A stretch of DNA of 64,000 bases from Tretioscincus oriximinensis (GCA_022410635.1 JAJVDF010000376.1:479807-543806); one strand, 5' to 3'; numbered from the stretch's first letter, positions 11,491-22,544 are shown. The notes: a model not told the origin generated them from the letters alone. Numbers and translations are program-made.

Positions 11491-12488
11491 ATAATAACAC
11501 AATTAACAGGGATGGGACAGCAGTTTCTCTCAGTCAACGGTCAGTAGCCAGTCTTTCTTAAATAATAATAAATTCTTCTATTTTGAGGATATCAATAAGA
11601 ACTTGAAGCAAANCTTTCAGGATCTCCAGCAGGATGGCTCTTTGAACCATACAACGAAGTCAACTCTGTACATGTTACCATATGTTTTTCCTTTCCATCC
11701 CTAAGTTGCTATTCGGTATCCTTGCCAGATCATCTAGTTCAGAATTTAAATAGGACTCCGTCCCTCGGTCCATTCTCCCATTCAGGGCTTGAGAAAGGGC
11801 CTTCAAGTGAAGTAAGCCGGCTATCTGTTTCCCTTTATTTCCCAGCTTTCTCCAGCTGGCTGAAAGAGTTATAGTTCGGTGAACATATTATGAAAATGCA
11901 ATGTCCTTCTCCCGGTCTCCCTTCCCTCCCACCCCACCCACCTCGTATGGTAATGCATGATTGCCGAAGGAAACAGAAAAGGGGAAAATCACTAGGACGG
12001 TGAATTATTGGTGTCATGTTGTAAATACATCCTGCTCCCAGGGAACGAAGCTATTAAAAAATGGAGGAAGGAGCTTGCGGGTTTGTTGTGTCTGTTTGGA
12101 GAGACACAAAATGCTCATCACCTTCTGACATGGATTTAATGGGCCTGGAATAGATTTCTCCCTTCCCCCACAACAAGAGCCCCTTTCTGTGCTTTATCAA
12201 AGCCTCAGCTTTTGAATGCTGGCCACACTAAGTCTGTCAATTCAGAGAAGAGGAGGGAAGAAAATTTGCTTGGCCGGATCAAAGACAATATGGGGGTTCC
12301 ACTGGAGCAGGGGTCTTTTCTGTGTGACAGCAGAAAAGCAATCAGTCTGTTGTGTTCTAGCCTTTGGCTTGATATACAAAGCGTGCAGCATACAAGTTTG
12401 TTAATTGGGAGATATGCACTTTATAGGTAGAGGGTTACCAAATATCTGTACTAAGCTGGGCATGTCTACCTTTCAAGACCCCCTTTCT

Positions 12489-12960
12489 AGACTCCAAAGC
12501 ATCTGAAGAAGGAGACTTGTCTATGGAAGCTCCTGCTGCCTCCCTTTCCCTTGTGAATCTCTAAGGGGCTATGAGACCCCCTTGCTAGACTCNAGCATCT
12601 GAAGAAGGAGACTTGTCTATGGAAGCTCCTGCTGCCTCCCTTTCCCTTGTGAATCTCTAAGGGGCTATGAGACCCCCTTGCTAGACTCCACAGCATCTGA
12701 ACAAGGAGACTTGTCTATGGAAGCTCCTGCTGCCTCCCTTTTCCTTGTTAGTTTCTAAGTGATTAGTTTCTAAGATATCCCCTTGCTAAACTCCACAGCA
12801 TCTTAAGAAGTAGATTTGTCTACAAAAACTCACGCTGTTCACCTTTTTCTTGTTAGTCTCTAGGGTGCGTTGAGATCCCCTTACTAGACTCCATTGCATC
12901 TGAAGAAGGAGGCTTGTTTACGAAAGCTCAGGCTGCCTCCCTTTTCCTTGCTGCTCTCTC
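12489..12960 (-). repeat. head-to-tail array of fold-back arm units (~98 bp)
   Basis: Five units start at GCATCT (12499, 12595, 12693, 12798, 12896). Each contains the GCATCTGAAGAAGG...GTCTA...AAAGCTC...TTAGT.TCTAAGG...CCCCTTGCTAGACTC text of the fold-back family's arm. The first two units are identical over ~94 bp; later units diverge. Confidence 0.8.
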
Positions 12961-13683
12961 AGCTGCTTGCTAGATTACCTGCTTATGTTGAGGATGCAGG
13001 CGGTTTCGACTGTGTAAGGGGATGCAGGCAGCCTTCGTTTTATCTGTTTTTTCTAGCTACCTGCTATCTGCTCTGATGTACCTGAACTTGCCAGAAGCTC
13101 CGAACACAAGTCCCAGTCCAATTACAAATCTTTGCAGAATTTTGCTCTGTAGTTCCATCCCGAGAAATGCCTGCAAAGGACTGATCATATGAGTCCCAAA
13201 GGAGGGGGTTGGGGTGGGTTTGACTTTTGAAATGTCTTAGTTTCTCTCCCCCCAGTGTTGTTTTTTAGATGTGTTTTTGGCAGACAGGCAGAACCTGATT
13301 TGCACTTCCCACTGCAGTGTGTTGCCATTCAAAAGTGGTGCCCTGTGTTTAAATAAGATGCATTTTGTATTCATTTTCAAAACAGGATGGAAATGAGTAC
13401 GGAGTGGATCTGTCAGAGAATGCCAATGGAATTTAAAACTAAATGCGGTTGGACGGCCCAGAGTATCCCTAACTGGGTTTGTTTGAGCTATAGAAAAAAT
13501 ACCAATTAATGGGAGGGCAGCCAAATCAAGATGCCGAAAATCAAACTGCCTTGTAAGACTAGGTACTGATATATCCTGACCCATTCGGCTAAAGTCACAG
13601 CTTTCCTGTCCCAGAGCAAACCCTTTTCTATTTTGCTTTATATTTAGGAGGGGAGGTGTGTGTGTGTTCTCATAGCATCTTAG

Positions 13684-13945
13684 AGAACCCAGCTATTTGA
13701 AAGCAGGAATTGCAAAAAATTGCAACTGACTGCAAGTAAATACATGGGAACCACCACAGCCTGGTGGGGAAGATAGAATGTGAGCCTTCGGGCAAAATAC
13801 CCTTGTAAGCCGCGTTGAGTCCCTTTGAAAGGTGAGAAAAAGCGGGGTATAAGAACCCAGTTCTTCTTCTTCTTCTTCTTCTTCTTCTTCTTCTTCTTCT
13901 TCCTCTTCCTCTTCCTCTTCTTTCTCTTCTTCTTCTTCTTCTTAA
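13684..13945 (+). mobile_element. tRNA-headed SINE, 5'-truncated, long (TTC)n tail
   Basis: It begins at AACCCAGCTATTTGAAAGCA, lacks the tRNA-like head, and ends in about 80 bp of TTC/TCC repeats. Confidence 0.8.
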
Positions 13946-13954
13946 TAAGAAAAA

Positions 13955-14280
13955 AGGGAGGCAGCACGAGCTTTTGTANACAAAGCTGAAGAAGTAGACT
14001 TCAGGAAAGGTCCTGCTGCCTTCCTTTTTCGTGTTGGTATCCAAGGTCTATGAGACCCCCTTGCTTCACTCCATAGTATTGAAGAAGTAGATTTGTCTAG
14101 AAAAACTCATGCTGTGTCCCATTTTCATATTGGTTTCTGCTACAAGTCCCCCTTGTTAGCCTCCATAGTATCTGAAGAAGTAGACTCATCTATGAAGAAG
14201 TAGACCTATCTATGAAAGCTCCTGCTGCCTCCCTTCTTCTTGTTATTCTCTAAGATGCTATGAGACCCCCATGCTAGATA
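13955..14280 (-). repeat. three more fold-back arm units
   Basis: Diverged units with GAAGAAGTAGA...CTGCTG(C/T)...CCCCCTTGCT text, one with an internal 24-bp duplication (14171-14213). Same family as 12489-12960, separated from it by unique DNA and a SINE. Confidence 0.7.
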
Positions 14281-14504
14281 TTCTGGGCCCAGGCTCTCCA
14301 TTTTATATTTTGTTTTCATTGCCATAGCCTGCCCTGAGATCTCTGGGTATCAGAAATAAAAATGGAGGGTGTAAGGACCTGCCATTTGTTTGTTGGTACA
14401 AACCACAGAATTCACTTCTGTGGGGTTGTGTGTTCTGTAGTCTGCATGCAGGCGGCACATGTTCCAGAGATATAATCCAGAATAAGGCCCAGTGCAGAAA
14501 AGGT

Positions 14505-14745
14505 CATAAGAACATAAGAGAAGCCATGTTGAATGGGGCCAGAACCCATCTAGTCCAACATTCTGTCTCACACAGTGGCCCACCAATTGCATCTGAGCAG
14601 TCTCAAGCCAAAGAAGACAAAACCCTCTCTGGTTTTTGACCTCCTGCAATTGGTGTTTCAGGAATATTACTTGTTATTCCATCCCGGAGCCAGGAATCAA
14701 GAGATCCATCCTAGTAGCTATTTATATTCATGGTATAAGAGGACA
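14505..14745 (-). mobile_element. CR1 3' fragment (antisense)
   Basis: AGAACATAAGAGAAGCCATG through TCCAACATTCTGTCTCACAC to ATCCCGGAGCCAGG. It lies head-to-head against the sense CR1 that follows. Confidence 0.75.
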
Positions 14746-14769
14746 AACCTTGTCCTGGATTGGAAACTG

Positions 14770-15945
14770 ACTAAAAGCTAGAAAACAGAGAGGAGTATTA
14801 AATGGACAATTCTTGGAGTGCAAAGAGGTGAGAAGTGGGGTACCCCAGGGATCCGTACTGGGACCCTTGCTTTTCAATATATTCATAAATGATCTAGATG
14901 CCGAGGTGATTAGTGAAGTAGCCAAGTTTGCTGATGACACTAAACTGTTCAGGGTAGTGAAAACTGAAAGTGATTGTAAGGCACTCCAGAGTGATTTATT
15001 CAAATTGGGTGAGTGGGCATCAAAGTGGCAAAAGCACTTCAATTTCAGCAAGTGCAAGGTCATGCACATTGGGGCAAAGAACCCAAAATACTCCTACCAC
15101 CTGATGGGAACCAAGAGCTTTCTGTGACTGAGCAAGAAAAGGATCTTGGGGTGTTGGTGGACAATTCAACCCAGTGTGCAGCAAAAAAGGCAAATTCCAT
15201 GTTGGGGATCATTAGGAAAGGAATCGAAAACAAGTCAGCAAATGTTGTTTTGCCTCTTTATAAATCTGTGGTGAGGCCACATTTGGAATCCTGTGTTCAA
15301 TTCTGGTCAACACATCTCAAGAGGGACATTTTGGAACTGGAGAAGGTGCAGAAAAGGACAACAAAAATGATCAAGGGTCTGGAGCAACTCCGTTATGAAG
15401 TCAGGCTGCAACATCTGGGTCTCTTCAGCCTCGAAAGGTGACGTGTGAGAGGTGATCTGATTGAAGTGTACAAAATCATGCATGGGATGGACAAGGTGAA
15501 TAGAGAAAAAATGTTTTCTCTATCACACAACACAAGGAACCAGAGGACACTCCTTAAAACTGTTGGGTAGAAAAGTGAGAACAGACAAAGGAAAGTATTT
15601 TTTCACCCAGAGGGTCATCGGCTTGCAGAATTTACTTCCTGAAGAGGTGGTGGTAGCTAATAGCTTGGATAGCTTAAAGACAGGACTAGACAGGTTTATG
15701 GAAACCAAGGGTATCAATGGGTCCTAGGATGGATGCCTGGATGCTGCCTCCGGGATGGAGCAACAGGCAGGACTCCTGAGATANCATTTGTGGGGAGTCA
15801 TGAACAGGAGCATATTTTGCTTTCCTCTGCTCTGACTGCCCAGGTGCATCTGGTGGGCATCTGTGTGGGACAGAATGCTGGACTTGATGGGCTGTGGCCT
15901 GATCCAGTATGGCTCTTATGTTCTTATGTTATACCCTTGGCTTCC
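14770..15945 (+). mobile_element. CR1 LINE 3' half with reverse-transcriptase remnant
   Basis: Translation gives EVRSGVPQGSVLGPLLFNIF then INDL and, further on, KFADDTKLF, the RT motif with F-A-D-D. It continues through the C-terminal CR1 region and a 3' end GGATGGAGCAACAGGCAGGA ... GATCCAGTATGGCTCTTATG with TTCTTATG repeats. Several frameshifts; defective. Confidence 0.85.
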
Positions 15946-16111
15946 ATGAACATGCCTAATCCTAAATAACAATATTAATTCTCATTTTGTTTTAATCAAG
16001 ATTTGTACCTATTATGGTCATTTTTTAATCTTTTGTAAATTTGATATGGTCAAATACCTAATCATTAAACTATTCATATTGTATCATCTAATCCTGTCTT
16101 AAAGATATCTG

Positions 16112-16500
16112 GGCTATCCGAATGGCTCAGTCGCTAAGGAGATTGTCTTTTACNTGGGAAATGGGGTTTTGAAGCCCTGTGTCAGATGTGGGGAGGGGTG
16201 AGCACCTCCCACTAGCCTGTAACTCAAGCCAACCCAGCTATTGAAAAGCAAGAATTGCAAGAAATTGCAACTGACTGCAACTAGATAAATGGGAATCACC
16301 ATAGCCTGGTGGGAAAGATAGAATGTCAGCCTTCGGACAAAAAATACCATTGTAAGGNGCTTTGAGTCCCTCGGGTGAGAAAAGCAAAGTATAAAAACTC
16401 AGTTCTTCTTCTTCTTCTTCTTCTCCTTCTTCTCCTCCTTCTTCTCCTTCTCCTTCTTCTTCCTCCTCCTCTTCTTCCTCTTTTTCTTCTTTGTCTTCTT
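16112..16500 (+). mobile_element. tRNA-headed SINE with TTC/TCC tail
   Basis: Head AATGGCTCAGTCGCTAAGG and GGGGTTTTGAAGCCC, body as in 11188-11490, then about 95 bp of TTC/CTC repeats. Confidence 0.8.
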
Positions 16501-17192
16501 TGATTCCATTCCACTTGTTGGAGACAACAAGCACGTCTTCTAGTGATGTAATTTCTTCTCCAGAATATCAGGATACCCACCCACCCCTAAGCGAAAGCTA
16601 CCACATCCCTGAATTTCTTTCAGNCCCTTTAAAAGAATCCTTTGAGATCAGCAGCTTAGCTTACTGCTGGTTGGTTTATATTGCTTTATAATTGTCCCCA
16701 AGGCAAGCTTTCCCTCCCTTCTGCTTTGCTGCTTCGAAGTCTGGGTGAAATTTTCTCTCCGCGGCTTTGGGCTTTGACAGATTTAATGGCTGGTTGTCAC
16801 CTGGCCGCCTCTGATGGGCCTGGGAATTGCCTTCCTCAGGGTCAGCGTCCATCTGCAGGCGCCTCCACCATACAGAGCGTCATGTCCCTTCGCTTCAGGC
16901 AGGGTGGGAGAGGCAGGAGCTGGGTTTGACACTTCATTAAAATGATGAGGAAAAAGAGGTGGTTGCCTGGCTCTCCCATTATCATATCCCATCCCTGGCT
17001 GAGGCAGTACTCCGGGTCAACGGCAAGAGTAGAGAGAGATAGCGAAGGGAAATGGCACCTTTCTCTCGTATCGTTTCAGTTGCAGCCTGATTATCATTGA
17101 AGCATCAGGTGAGCGATCCTGTTCCTCTGTGAAGGGACACCTGTTTTCTATGCAGAAAGGCCCAGGTTCAATACGGAACCTGGTGCAAAAGT

Positions 17193-17692
17193 ANGGCTGC
17201 CATATTTTGGCAGCCCAAAACCGGGACGGGGGTGGAGTAGGGGGTGCGTGCACGCGCACATAGGAACGCTTGTAATGAGACAGGCAGAACCTCTCTTCTG
17301 CCTGGTAGCGCGCCAACTCGCCTCCAGCGGGGAAAAATGCCTGGGTTTGTGACAGGAGAACAGAGCTGTCCTCCTGTCACAAACACAGGCGTTTTTCCTT
17401 TGCTGGAGGCGAATTGGCGCGATTTGCAAGCAGGCACGCGAAGCCCCGCCTCCAGCATTGGAGCAGCTACGGCACGCTCCGAGGTTCCTTCCAGGACCCT
17501 GGAAAGCGTTGCTCGGGCTGCAGCTGTCAGTTCTGACGGCTGCTTTGCCTTTAAATGCAGCATTGGGGAATGTAAATGCAGCATTGGGGAATGTAAAAAG
17601 CCGGGATTTTGCCTTAAAACCTGGAGGGGACTATATTTTAGTCCCCCAAACCGGGATTGTCCCGCTTTCCCAGGACGTATGGCAACCCTATC
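17193..17692. mobile_element. hAT-like non-autonomous DNA element with inner palindrome
   Basis: It starts TA(N)GGCTGCCATATTTTGGCA and ends CAGGACGTATGGCAACCCTA, with AAACCGGGA near both ends, as in common amniote elements beginning TAGGGTTGCCA. An inner inverted repeat (17310-17358 vs 17370-17420) pairs over ~50 bp. GC-rich; contains a 21-bp tandem duplication around 17561-17600. Confidence 0.6.
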
Positions 17693-17966
17693 CAGAAGGT
17701 ACTGAACAGGCCTTTCAACAGTGGGGTTGGTGTTCAAAGCTGATGTGTCTGTGGTAGAGAAGGGTGACTGCTCTCTACTGACCTAGCTTCAGTGAAAAAT
17801 AAGCTTGTAACCTGCTTTGAGTCCTTTCCGGTGCTCCTTCTTCTTTTACTTCTCCTTTTTTACTTCTTCTCTTCTCCTCCTCCTTCTCTTCCCCCTCCTA
17901 ATATCTCCAGCAGACATAGTTGGAAAACATTGCTGCTTGTATCCCTAGAATGTGCAAACAAGGATG

Positions 17967-18194
17967 CCAGTTTCAGAGAAATAGCCGTGTTAGTCCAGTA
18001 AAAATTCCATCAGAGGGGCTAGTAACATTTAGAGACTTAACAGGAGAAAAGTAGGTGGCATAAGCTTTCGTAGACACATCTACTTCTTCAGATGCAGAAG
18101 TAGATGCATCTGAAGAAGTAGACGTGTCTACAAAAGCTTATGCCACCTACTTTTTTCCTGTTAAATCTCTAAATGTTACTAGCCCCTTTGCNGG
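17967..18194. mobile_element. fold-back element, copy A
   Basis: It begins CAGAGAAATAGCCGTGTTAG (17974). Arms 18008-18095 and 18106-18194 are near-perfect complements around a 10-bp centre. The right side stops at CCCCTTTGC(N)GG. ACAAGGATG occurs on both sides (17958-17966, 18199-18207), a possible target duplication. Confidence 0.75.
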
Positions 18195-18467
18195 ACATAC
18201 AAGGATGGTTGGGTCGGATTTCTAGGTGGAAAGAGAGGCTAAACCAAGGGTGGATTAACACTGTGGCAGAGAAACCATCAGCCTCCAAGGGCGAGCCCTC
18301 CTCCAACACAGAGCAAGGCATAAAAGATCTCTTCAAACAGGTAAATGCAAATCCACCCCAAATCAAACAGAGTTGCTTGGAATTCTTCAACTGAGGAAGA
18401 GAAGAGAAAGAAAGCCCACATTATTCTGCTAGCAAAGCTATTTAATCCTCTTTCTCCTTTATTGTAG

Positions 18468-18662
18468 ACCATTGTGGTAAGTGCCAGTTTGGCGCCATCT
18501 GTGAGGCAGAGACCGGCCGGTGTATTTGCCCGACGGAGTGCATCGCTGCCTCTCAACCCGTTTGCGGCACTGATGGGAACACGTATCTGAACGAGTGTGA
18601 GCTCCACGTGCGCGCTTGCACGCAGCAGATGGACATCGGAGTGGNAGCACAAGGCACCTGTA
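18468..18662 (+). CDS. AGRN: AGRN exon: follistatin/Kazal domain FS6
   Basis: A 195-nt phase 1-1 exon with acceptor ATTGTAG and donor A|GTGAGT. The protein reads [18 protein letters not shown], then [19 protein letters not shown], then [16 protein letters not shown], and ends at GTC. That is one complete follistatin-like module with ten Cys, including the Kazal signature C-G-[ST]-[DN]-G-x-T-Y. The segment EAETGRCxCPxEC is a recognisable agrin FS6 motif. One ambiguous base at 18645 leaves codon 18644-18646 as GNA (Val, Ala, Gly or Glu). A 15-kb intron precedes it. Secreted extracellular-matrix module; no catalytic role expected. Confidence 0.96.
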
Positions 18663-18715
18663 GTGAGTGGTTTGGGTTCTGTCCTCACTGGTCTCAGTGT
18701 TAACTTCCAGGGTTG

Positions 18716-18835
18716 AGAACATAAGAGGAGCCACGGCCCATCAAGCCCAGTATCCTGTCTCCCCCAGTGGGTCCCAGTTCCTTCTGGGTATCTCAAGCAG
18801 CTTTAGAGGCCTCTTGCTTCTCTCTCAGACCTGTG
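18716..18835 (-). mobile_element. short CR1 3' fragment (antisense)
   Basis: GAGAACATAAGAGGAGCCAC then CATCAAGCCCAGTATCCTGT and TATCTCAAGCAG; a remnant of about 120 bp. Confidence 0.65.
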
Positions 18836-19044
18836 GACAACACATAGACATCCGTTGATACACNTGATCTCCATCAATTAAGAGGAGCTTTTCTCAAGTA
18901 GGCTACAGCCCACTTTGTTCAGCGTCCTGTCTCTCTTCGTTTTTGCAGGCTAGTTTGCATTCTCCTCCTCTCCCTCATCATCAGCATCAAAAAATAACAA
19001 TAAACGACAATAATAATGACAACATCAACAACAACAACAGTAAT

Positions 19045-19390
19045 GTGCTTATTTGTAATGCCCCTTTCATCAAAGGGTGGGCTCACATAAAATAAATTCC
19101 AAAATAAACAGTAAAGCCTGGAGAAGGTTGAAGATAATTTCCAACTTCTTGGAAGAAATTGGAGAAGATCTTTCAAGTATCAAATAGCTGCAGATATTGC
19201 CCTTTTTAACAAAGGGCAGATGCACAAAACTTTTGTTTCTTTCCCCACAAGAGGCACCCTGTAAAGTAGGCAGGGTTGAGAGAGTTCCAAAGAACTGTGA
19301 CTGGCCCAACGTCACCCAGGTGGCTTCGGGGAGGAGTGTGGAATTGAACCGGATAAAGAATCCATAGCTCCCAACCGGCTAGCATTCCTT
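19045..19390 (-). mobile_element. Sauria-like SINE (antisense)
   Basis: Reading the complement gives a tRNA-like GGTTCAATTCCACACTCCTC, then GGGTGACGTTGGGCCAGTCA and CTACTTTACAGGGTGCC, the order typical of Sauria SINEs. Confidence 0.65.
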
Positions 19391-19975
19391 TGAATTTGCT
19401 GCAATGGTATAAAGACTGGAGCTATTTGGTTCAAGAATCCTTATGCCCAAAATCTCATCCAGCAAAGGATGTCTGCCAAACCAGTCCTTGGCTTTTAAGT
19501 ATTATTTGGAGGGGAGGGTGGCAGGGAAGGAAGGAGAAGAGAATAATGCCCGCCACTTTTACCTCTTTGCACAACCAGGTCAGTTTTTGAACTCTGCTTG
19601 GAATCATTCTGTTGAAAATGAAAATGCAGCCCAATTAACAGTTTCCCCCCCTCCTAAAATAATTGAAGGTAGTGCTGTTGCTCCCCAGCAGAATCCCAAA
19701 TGGAACAGCCCAGCTTTGGAAGGATCACAATTTATCTCTTTCATTACGATGATAGCAAAATAAAACCAGCAAGGCGTCTCAGTATAAAATTGAATGCTTT
19801 ATAATCTCACCAAATGTTTACCCACTCAAAGGTCTAATTGATTAAATGAAAACCAGCAAGCAGTTTGGCAAGGGGATACCGTAGCTCCCGAGCTTGGTTG
19901 GGCCTTCCTTGAGGCCTGAGTTGAAAAACAAAATGCTGAGAGGAGCATTTTATAAACAGACTAGCAGAATTAGCT

Positions 19976-20500
19976 TGTTGTGTTACGGAAATGCAATGGG
20001 CTCTAGACCTTCCTCCCCCTTGTTCCTATACATGCCTCCATCCACCCACTCCCTCCCTCCCTTGCCTCTCCCATTCTCCTTTTCATGCCGTTTCCTTCCA
20101 CATTCCTTCTTTCCATTTTCCCTTCCTACCTTCCTTCCTTTCCTTCATCATTCCTTCCTTTATTTTTCCCTTCCTCCCTACCTTCCTTCATCATTCCTTT
20201 CTTTATTCTTCCCTTCCTTCCTACCTCCCTTCTTTCCTTTCTACCTTCCTTCCCTTCCTTCACCATTCCTTCCTTCCCTTCTTTCACCATTCCTTCCTTT
20301 ATTCTTCCTTTCTTCACTATTCCTTCCTTTATTCTTCCCTCCCTCCCTTCCTTTATTCTTCCTTTCTTTCCTTCCTTCATTTCTTCTTTCTGTTCTTCCT
20401 TGTGTCATTGTTCTCAGGAGGCTGCCAAAGTTCCAAGCCCTGTCATTGGTTTTTATATCTTGGAATGTTGGACTCTGTGCCTGGTGCTTTATTATATGTA
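19976..20500. repeat. dispersed repeat X, copy 2, with (CCTT)n tract
   Basis: Same ends as 9908-10350 (TTGTTGTGTTACGG; GAGGCTGCCAAAGTTCCAAG; TTGGAATGTTGGACTC), but the pyrimidine tract (20045-20400) is longer and more regular CCTT/CCTTC. Confidence 0.6.
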
Positions 20501-20584
20501 AGGTATGTCATTTGATAGGCACCTTCGGAGATTCATGCTAGATAGATGGTAGGTAGTATCTAACCAGGCTAGACATATTCAAGG

Positions 20585-20826
20585 AGGGCAGCATTTTCAG
20601 GGAGTCAAGAACAGTTGAGGACTTATCATTCTTCTGCTTGAGGCTGCCCCAATGCCAGGTTGGAGAAATAAGCAGGAGGACTCTAAATGCCGACTGGAAG
20701 GTGTTGAAGTGAGGATTTTGCCTTATGTCTTAAGATGCTCAGAAACAACTGGCTTCTATGTGAGACAGAATGCTGGACTAGTTTGACTGTGGGCTGATCC
20801 AGCAGGGCTCCTCCTATGTTCTTACC
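20585..20826 (+). mobile_element. CR1 3' end (sense)
   Basis: TTTCAGGGAGTCAAGAACAG through GTGAGACAGAATGCTGGACT to GGCTGATCCAGCAGGGCTCC and TATGTTCTTA. Confidence 0.7.
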
Positions 20827-21229
20827 TAATTGTGCTTTCACTTTGGAATAGACATGTCGATTATACTTCAAGTGTTGCAAAGCTGCATTTCAGTTTTGAT
20901 CGGTTCATAAAGTAAACTTTTTTGAATGCTTGCATTTGCAAATTTCCCTCTAAAATACTGCCTCGTTGTAAATGGTGTTTATTTGCATTTCTGTACTACT
21001 CTATACTGTCTCAACGTGTCTAAAAATAAAAACCAGATTAATGTATTAAAACGACAATTCAGTTCAAACAACAACTTCAGAAACGACTTTTGCCTATTAA
21101 GGATTTTCTAAAACAAATTTTCACTTCATTTAGAACCAGTGTGAATTTTGTTTCCATTTGTTTCGTGTGCAAGTTCAGGAAATATCAATTTTGTAAATCT
21201 GTAAATTTTGAACTGATTCTTCTTTTTCT

Positions 21230-21560
21230 CTTAAATTGAGGTTTATGATAATGTAGCCTAAAGCCAATGATGTAAGCTGATGTAGTAGTAGTAGTAGTAA
21301 TAAGAATAATAAGAAGAAGAAGAAGGAGGAGGAGGAGGAGGAGAAACTTTTTCTTTCCTACTTTTCTCAACTTAAAGGGAATCAAAGAAGCTTACATAAC
21401 CTTCTTTTATTAACTTCACAACGGACACTTTATGAAGTAGGTAGGGCTGAGAGAGCTCCAAGGCTAGCCCAAGGTCGCCCAGATGGCAGGCACGCACAGT
21501 CTAACTGGGAGACTTCCAGATAAGAATCTGAAACTATAACCATGACCCCACACTGTCTCT
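21230..21560 (-). mobile_element. Sauria-like SINE (antisense) with GTA/AAG/GGA microsatellite
   Basis: A trinucleotide run (21283-21343) precedes CCTACTTTTCTCAACTTAAA, then GACACTTTATGAAGTAGGTA, GCCCAAGGTCGCCCAGATGG and a degraded tRNA-like end. Confidence 0.6.
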
Positions 21561-21632
21561 CTGTAACTTAATGTGGTAATGACCTTCATGTTTTATCTGT
21601 TGAAATTATTTTTATTCTTTTTCCTCTTGTAG

Positions 21633-21833
21633 AAACTTGTGGGGCAACCACATGCTCCTTTGGGGCCAAATGTGTGGCCGGAGAGTGTGTCTGCCTTCCC
21701 TGTGAGAAGCAGCCCTTGTCACGAGTGTGCGGGAGCAACGGGGTCACTTACGACAATCCCTGTGAGCTGCAGCTAGCTGCTTGTCAACAAAAGAAGGAAA
21801 TTGAGGTTACAAGGATGGGCTCCTGTGATGACG
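21633..21833 (+). CDS. AGRN: AGRN exon: follistatin/Kazal domain FS7
   Basis: A 201-nt phase 1-1 exon with acceptor CTCTTGTAG and donor G|GTAAAC. It encodes TCGATTCSFGAKCVAGECVC, LPCEKQPLSRVCGSNGVTYD, NPCELQLAACQQKKEIEV and ends with GSCDDG. This is a complete ten-Cys follistatin-like module. The Kazal core has CGSNG instead of the more frequent CGSDG. The exon's last base plus the next exon's first two bases encode Asp (CDDD|CGSGG), so the module runs straight into the glycosaminoglycan-bearing linker of the next exon. Confidence 0.95.
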
Positions 21834-22031
21834 GTAAACCTTTTTCCTTTGCCAATGGAAAACAAAGTCCTTGTGAATCCACACATTTGGGGCTTCAGAC
21901 TCTTTCAGTCAGTTTAAGTGGCCATGTTACCTAGGGCTGAGAGGATCTGGCGTCTGGTGCTCAGACCATACCTGTTTAGACAACTGGTGAAGGAGCACCA
22001 GTTCACCCTGGTGTTTGGCTGGGGGAACAGC

Positions 22032-22537
22032 ATCCTCTTTGTGCCCAGCAAAGGAGCTAGCAGCACTTTGAGACTAATTTGAGAAAAGTGGGTGGCATAA
22101 GCTTTTGTAGAAACGTCTACTTCTTCAGATGCTGAAGAAGAAGCATCTGAAAAAGAAGAAGAAGCATCTGAAGAAGCATCTGAAGAAGAAGAAGCATCTG
22201 AAGAAGAAGAAGAAGCATCTGAAGAAGAAGAAGAAGAAGCATCTGAAGAAGAAGAAGAAGAAGAAGAAGAAGAAGAAGAACTGGGTTCTTATACCCCACT
22301 TTTCTCACCTTTCAAAGGGACTCAAAGCGGCTTACAAGGGTATTTTGCCCGAAGGCTGACATTCTATCTTCCCCACCAGGCTCTGGTGGTTCCCATGTAT
22401 CTACTTGCAGTCGTGTAGACGTGTCTACGAAAGCTTCTGCCACCCACTTTTCTCAAGTTAGTCTCAAAGTGCTGCTAGCTCCTTTGCTGGACTTTCTACT
22501 AGACTAACACGGCTATTTCTCTGAAATCCTCTTTATG
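22032..22537. mobile_element. fold-back element, copy B, loop filled by microsatellite and SINE
   Basis: The left arm starts exactly at CCAGCAAAGG (22045). The right arm ends CCTTTGCTGG and continues to ACACGGCTATTTCTCTGAA (22525). Flanks ATCCTCTTTGTG (22032-22043) and ATCCTCTTTATG (22526-22537) match at 11 of 12. The loop holds (CATCTGAAGAAGAAG)n and an antisense tRNA-SINE tail (22275-22414). Confidence 0.8.
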
Positions 22538-22544
22538 ATTAGAC

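Larger units (their letters stand above)
3424..18467. other. FS5-FS6 intron (15.0 kb)
   Basis: Large intron packed with repeats listed individually. Parts where I recognise nothing are 3424-3860, 4520-5030, 5300-5960, 8176-9324, 11495-12480, 12960-13680, 14281-14500 and 16505-17190. The frame 3529-3858 (minus, 109 codons, hydrophilic, Ser/Glu-rich) looks somewhat protein-like but I cannot assign it. 16700-16900 is GC-richer and repeat-free. Confidence 0.6.
18663..21632. other. FS6-FS7 intron (3.0 kb)
   Basis: Contains a CR1 fragment, two Sauria-like SINEs, repeat X copy 2 and a sense CR1 end. In 19390-19975 and 20830-21225 I recognise nothing. Confidence 0.6.

Noticed and set aside
12489..12960. 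CRISPR-like array
   Set aside because: ~98-bp contiguous tandem units with no spacers, in a vertebrate intron.
14813..15441. Reverse-transcriptase-like open frames as a functional gene
   Set aside because: CR1 fragment, 5'-truncated and frameshifted between the two frames; annotated as a mobile element.
19894..20541. 215-codon open frame rich in Pro/Ser/Phe
   Set aside because: Same cause: a (CCTT)n tract inside repeat X.
22129..22359. Lys/His/Leu-rich open frame (KHLKKKK repeats)
   Set aside because: It is the translated CATCTGAAGAAG microsatellite plus a SINE tail; no coding signal.
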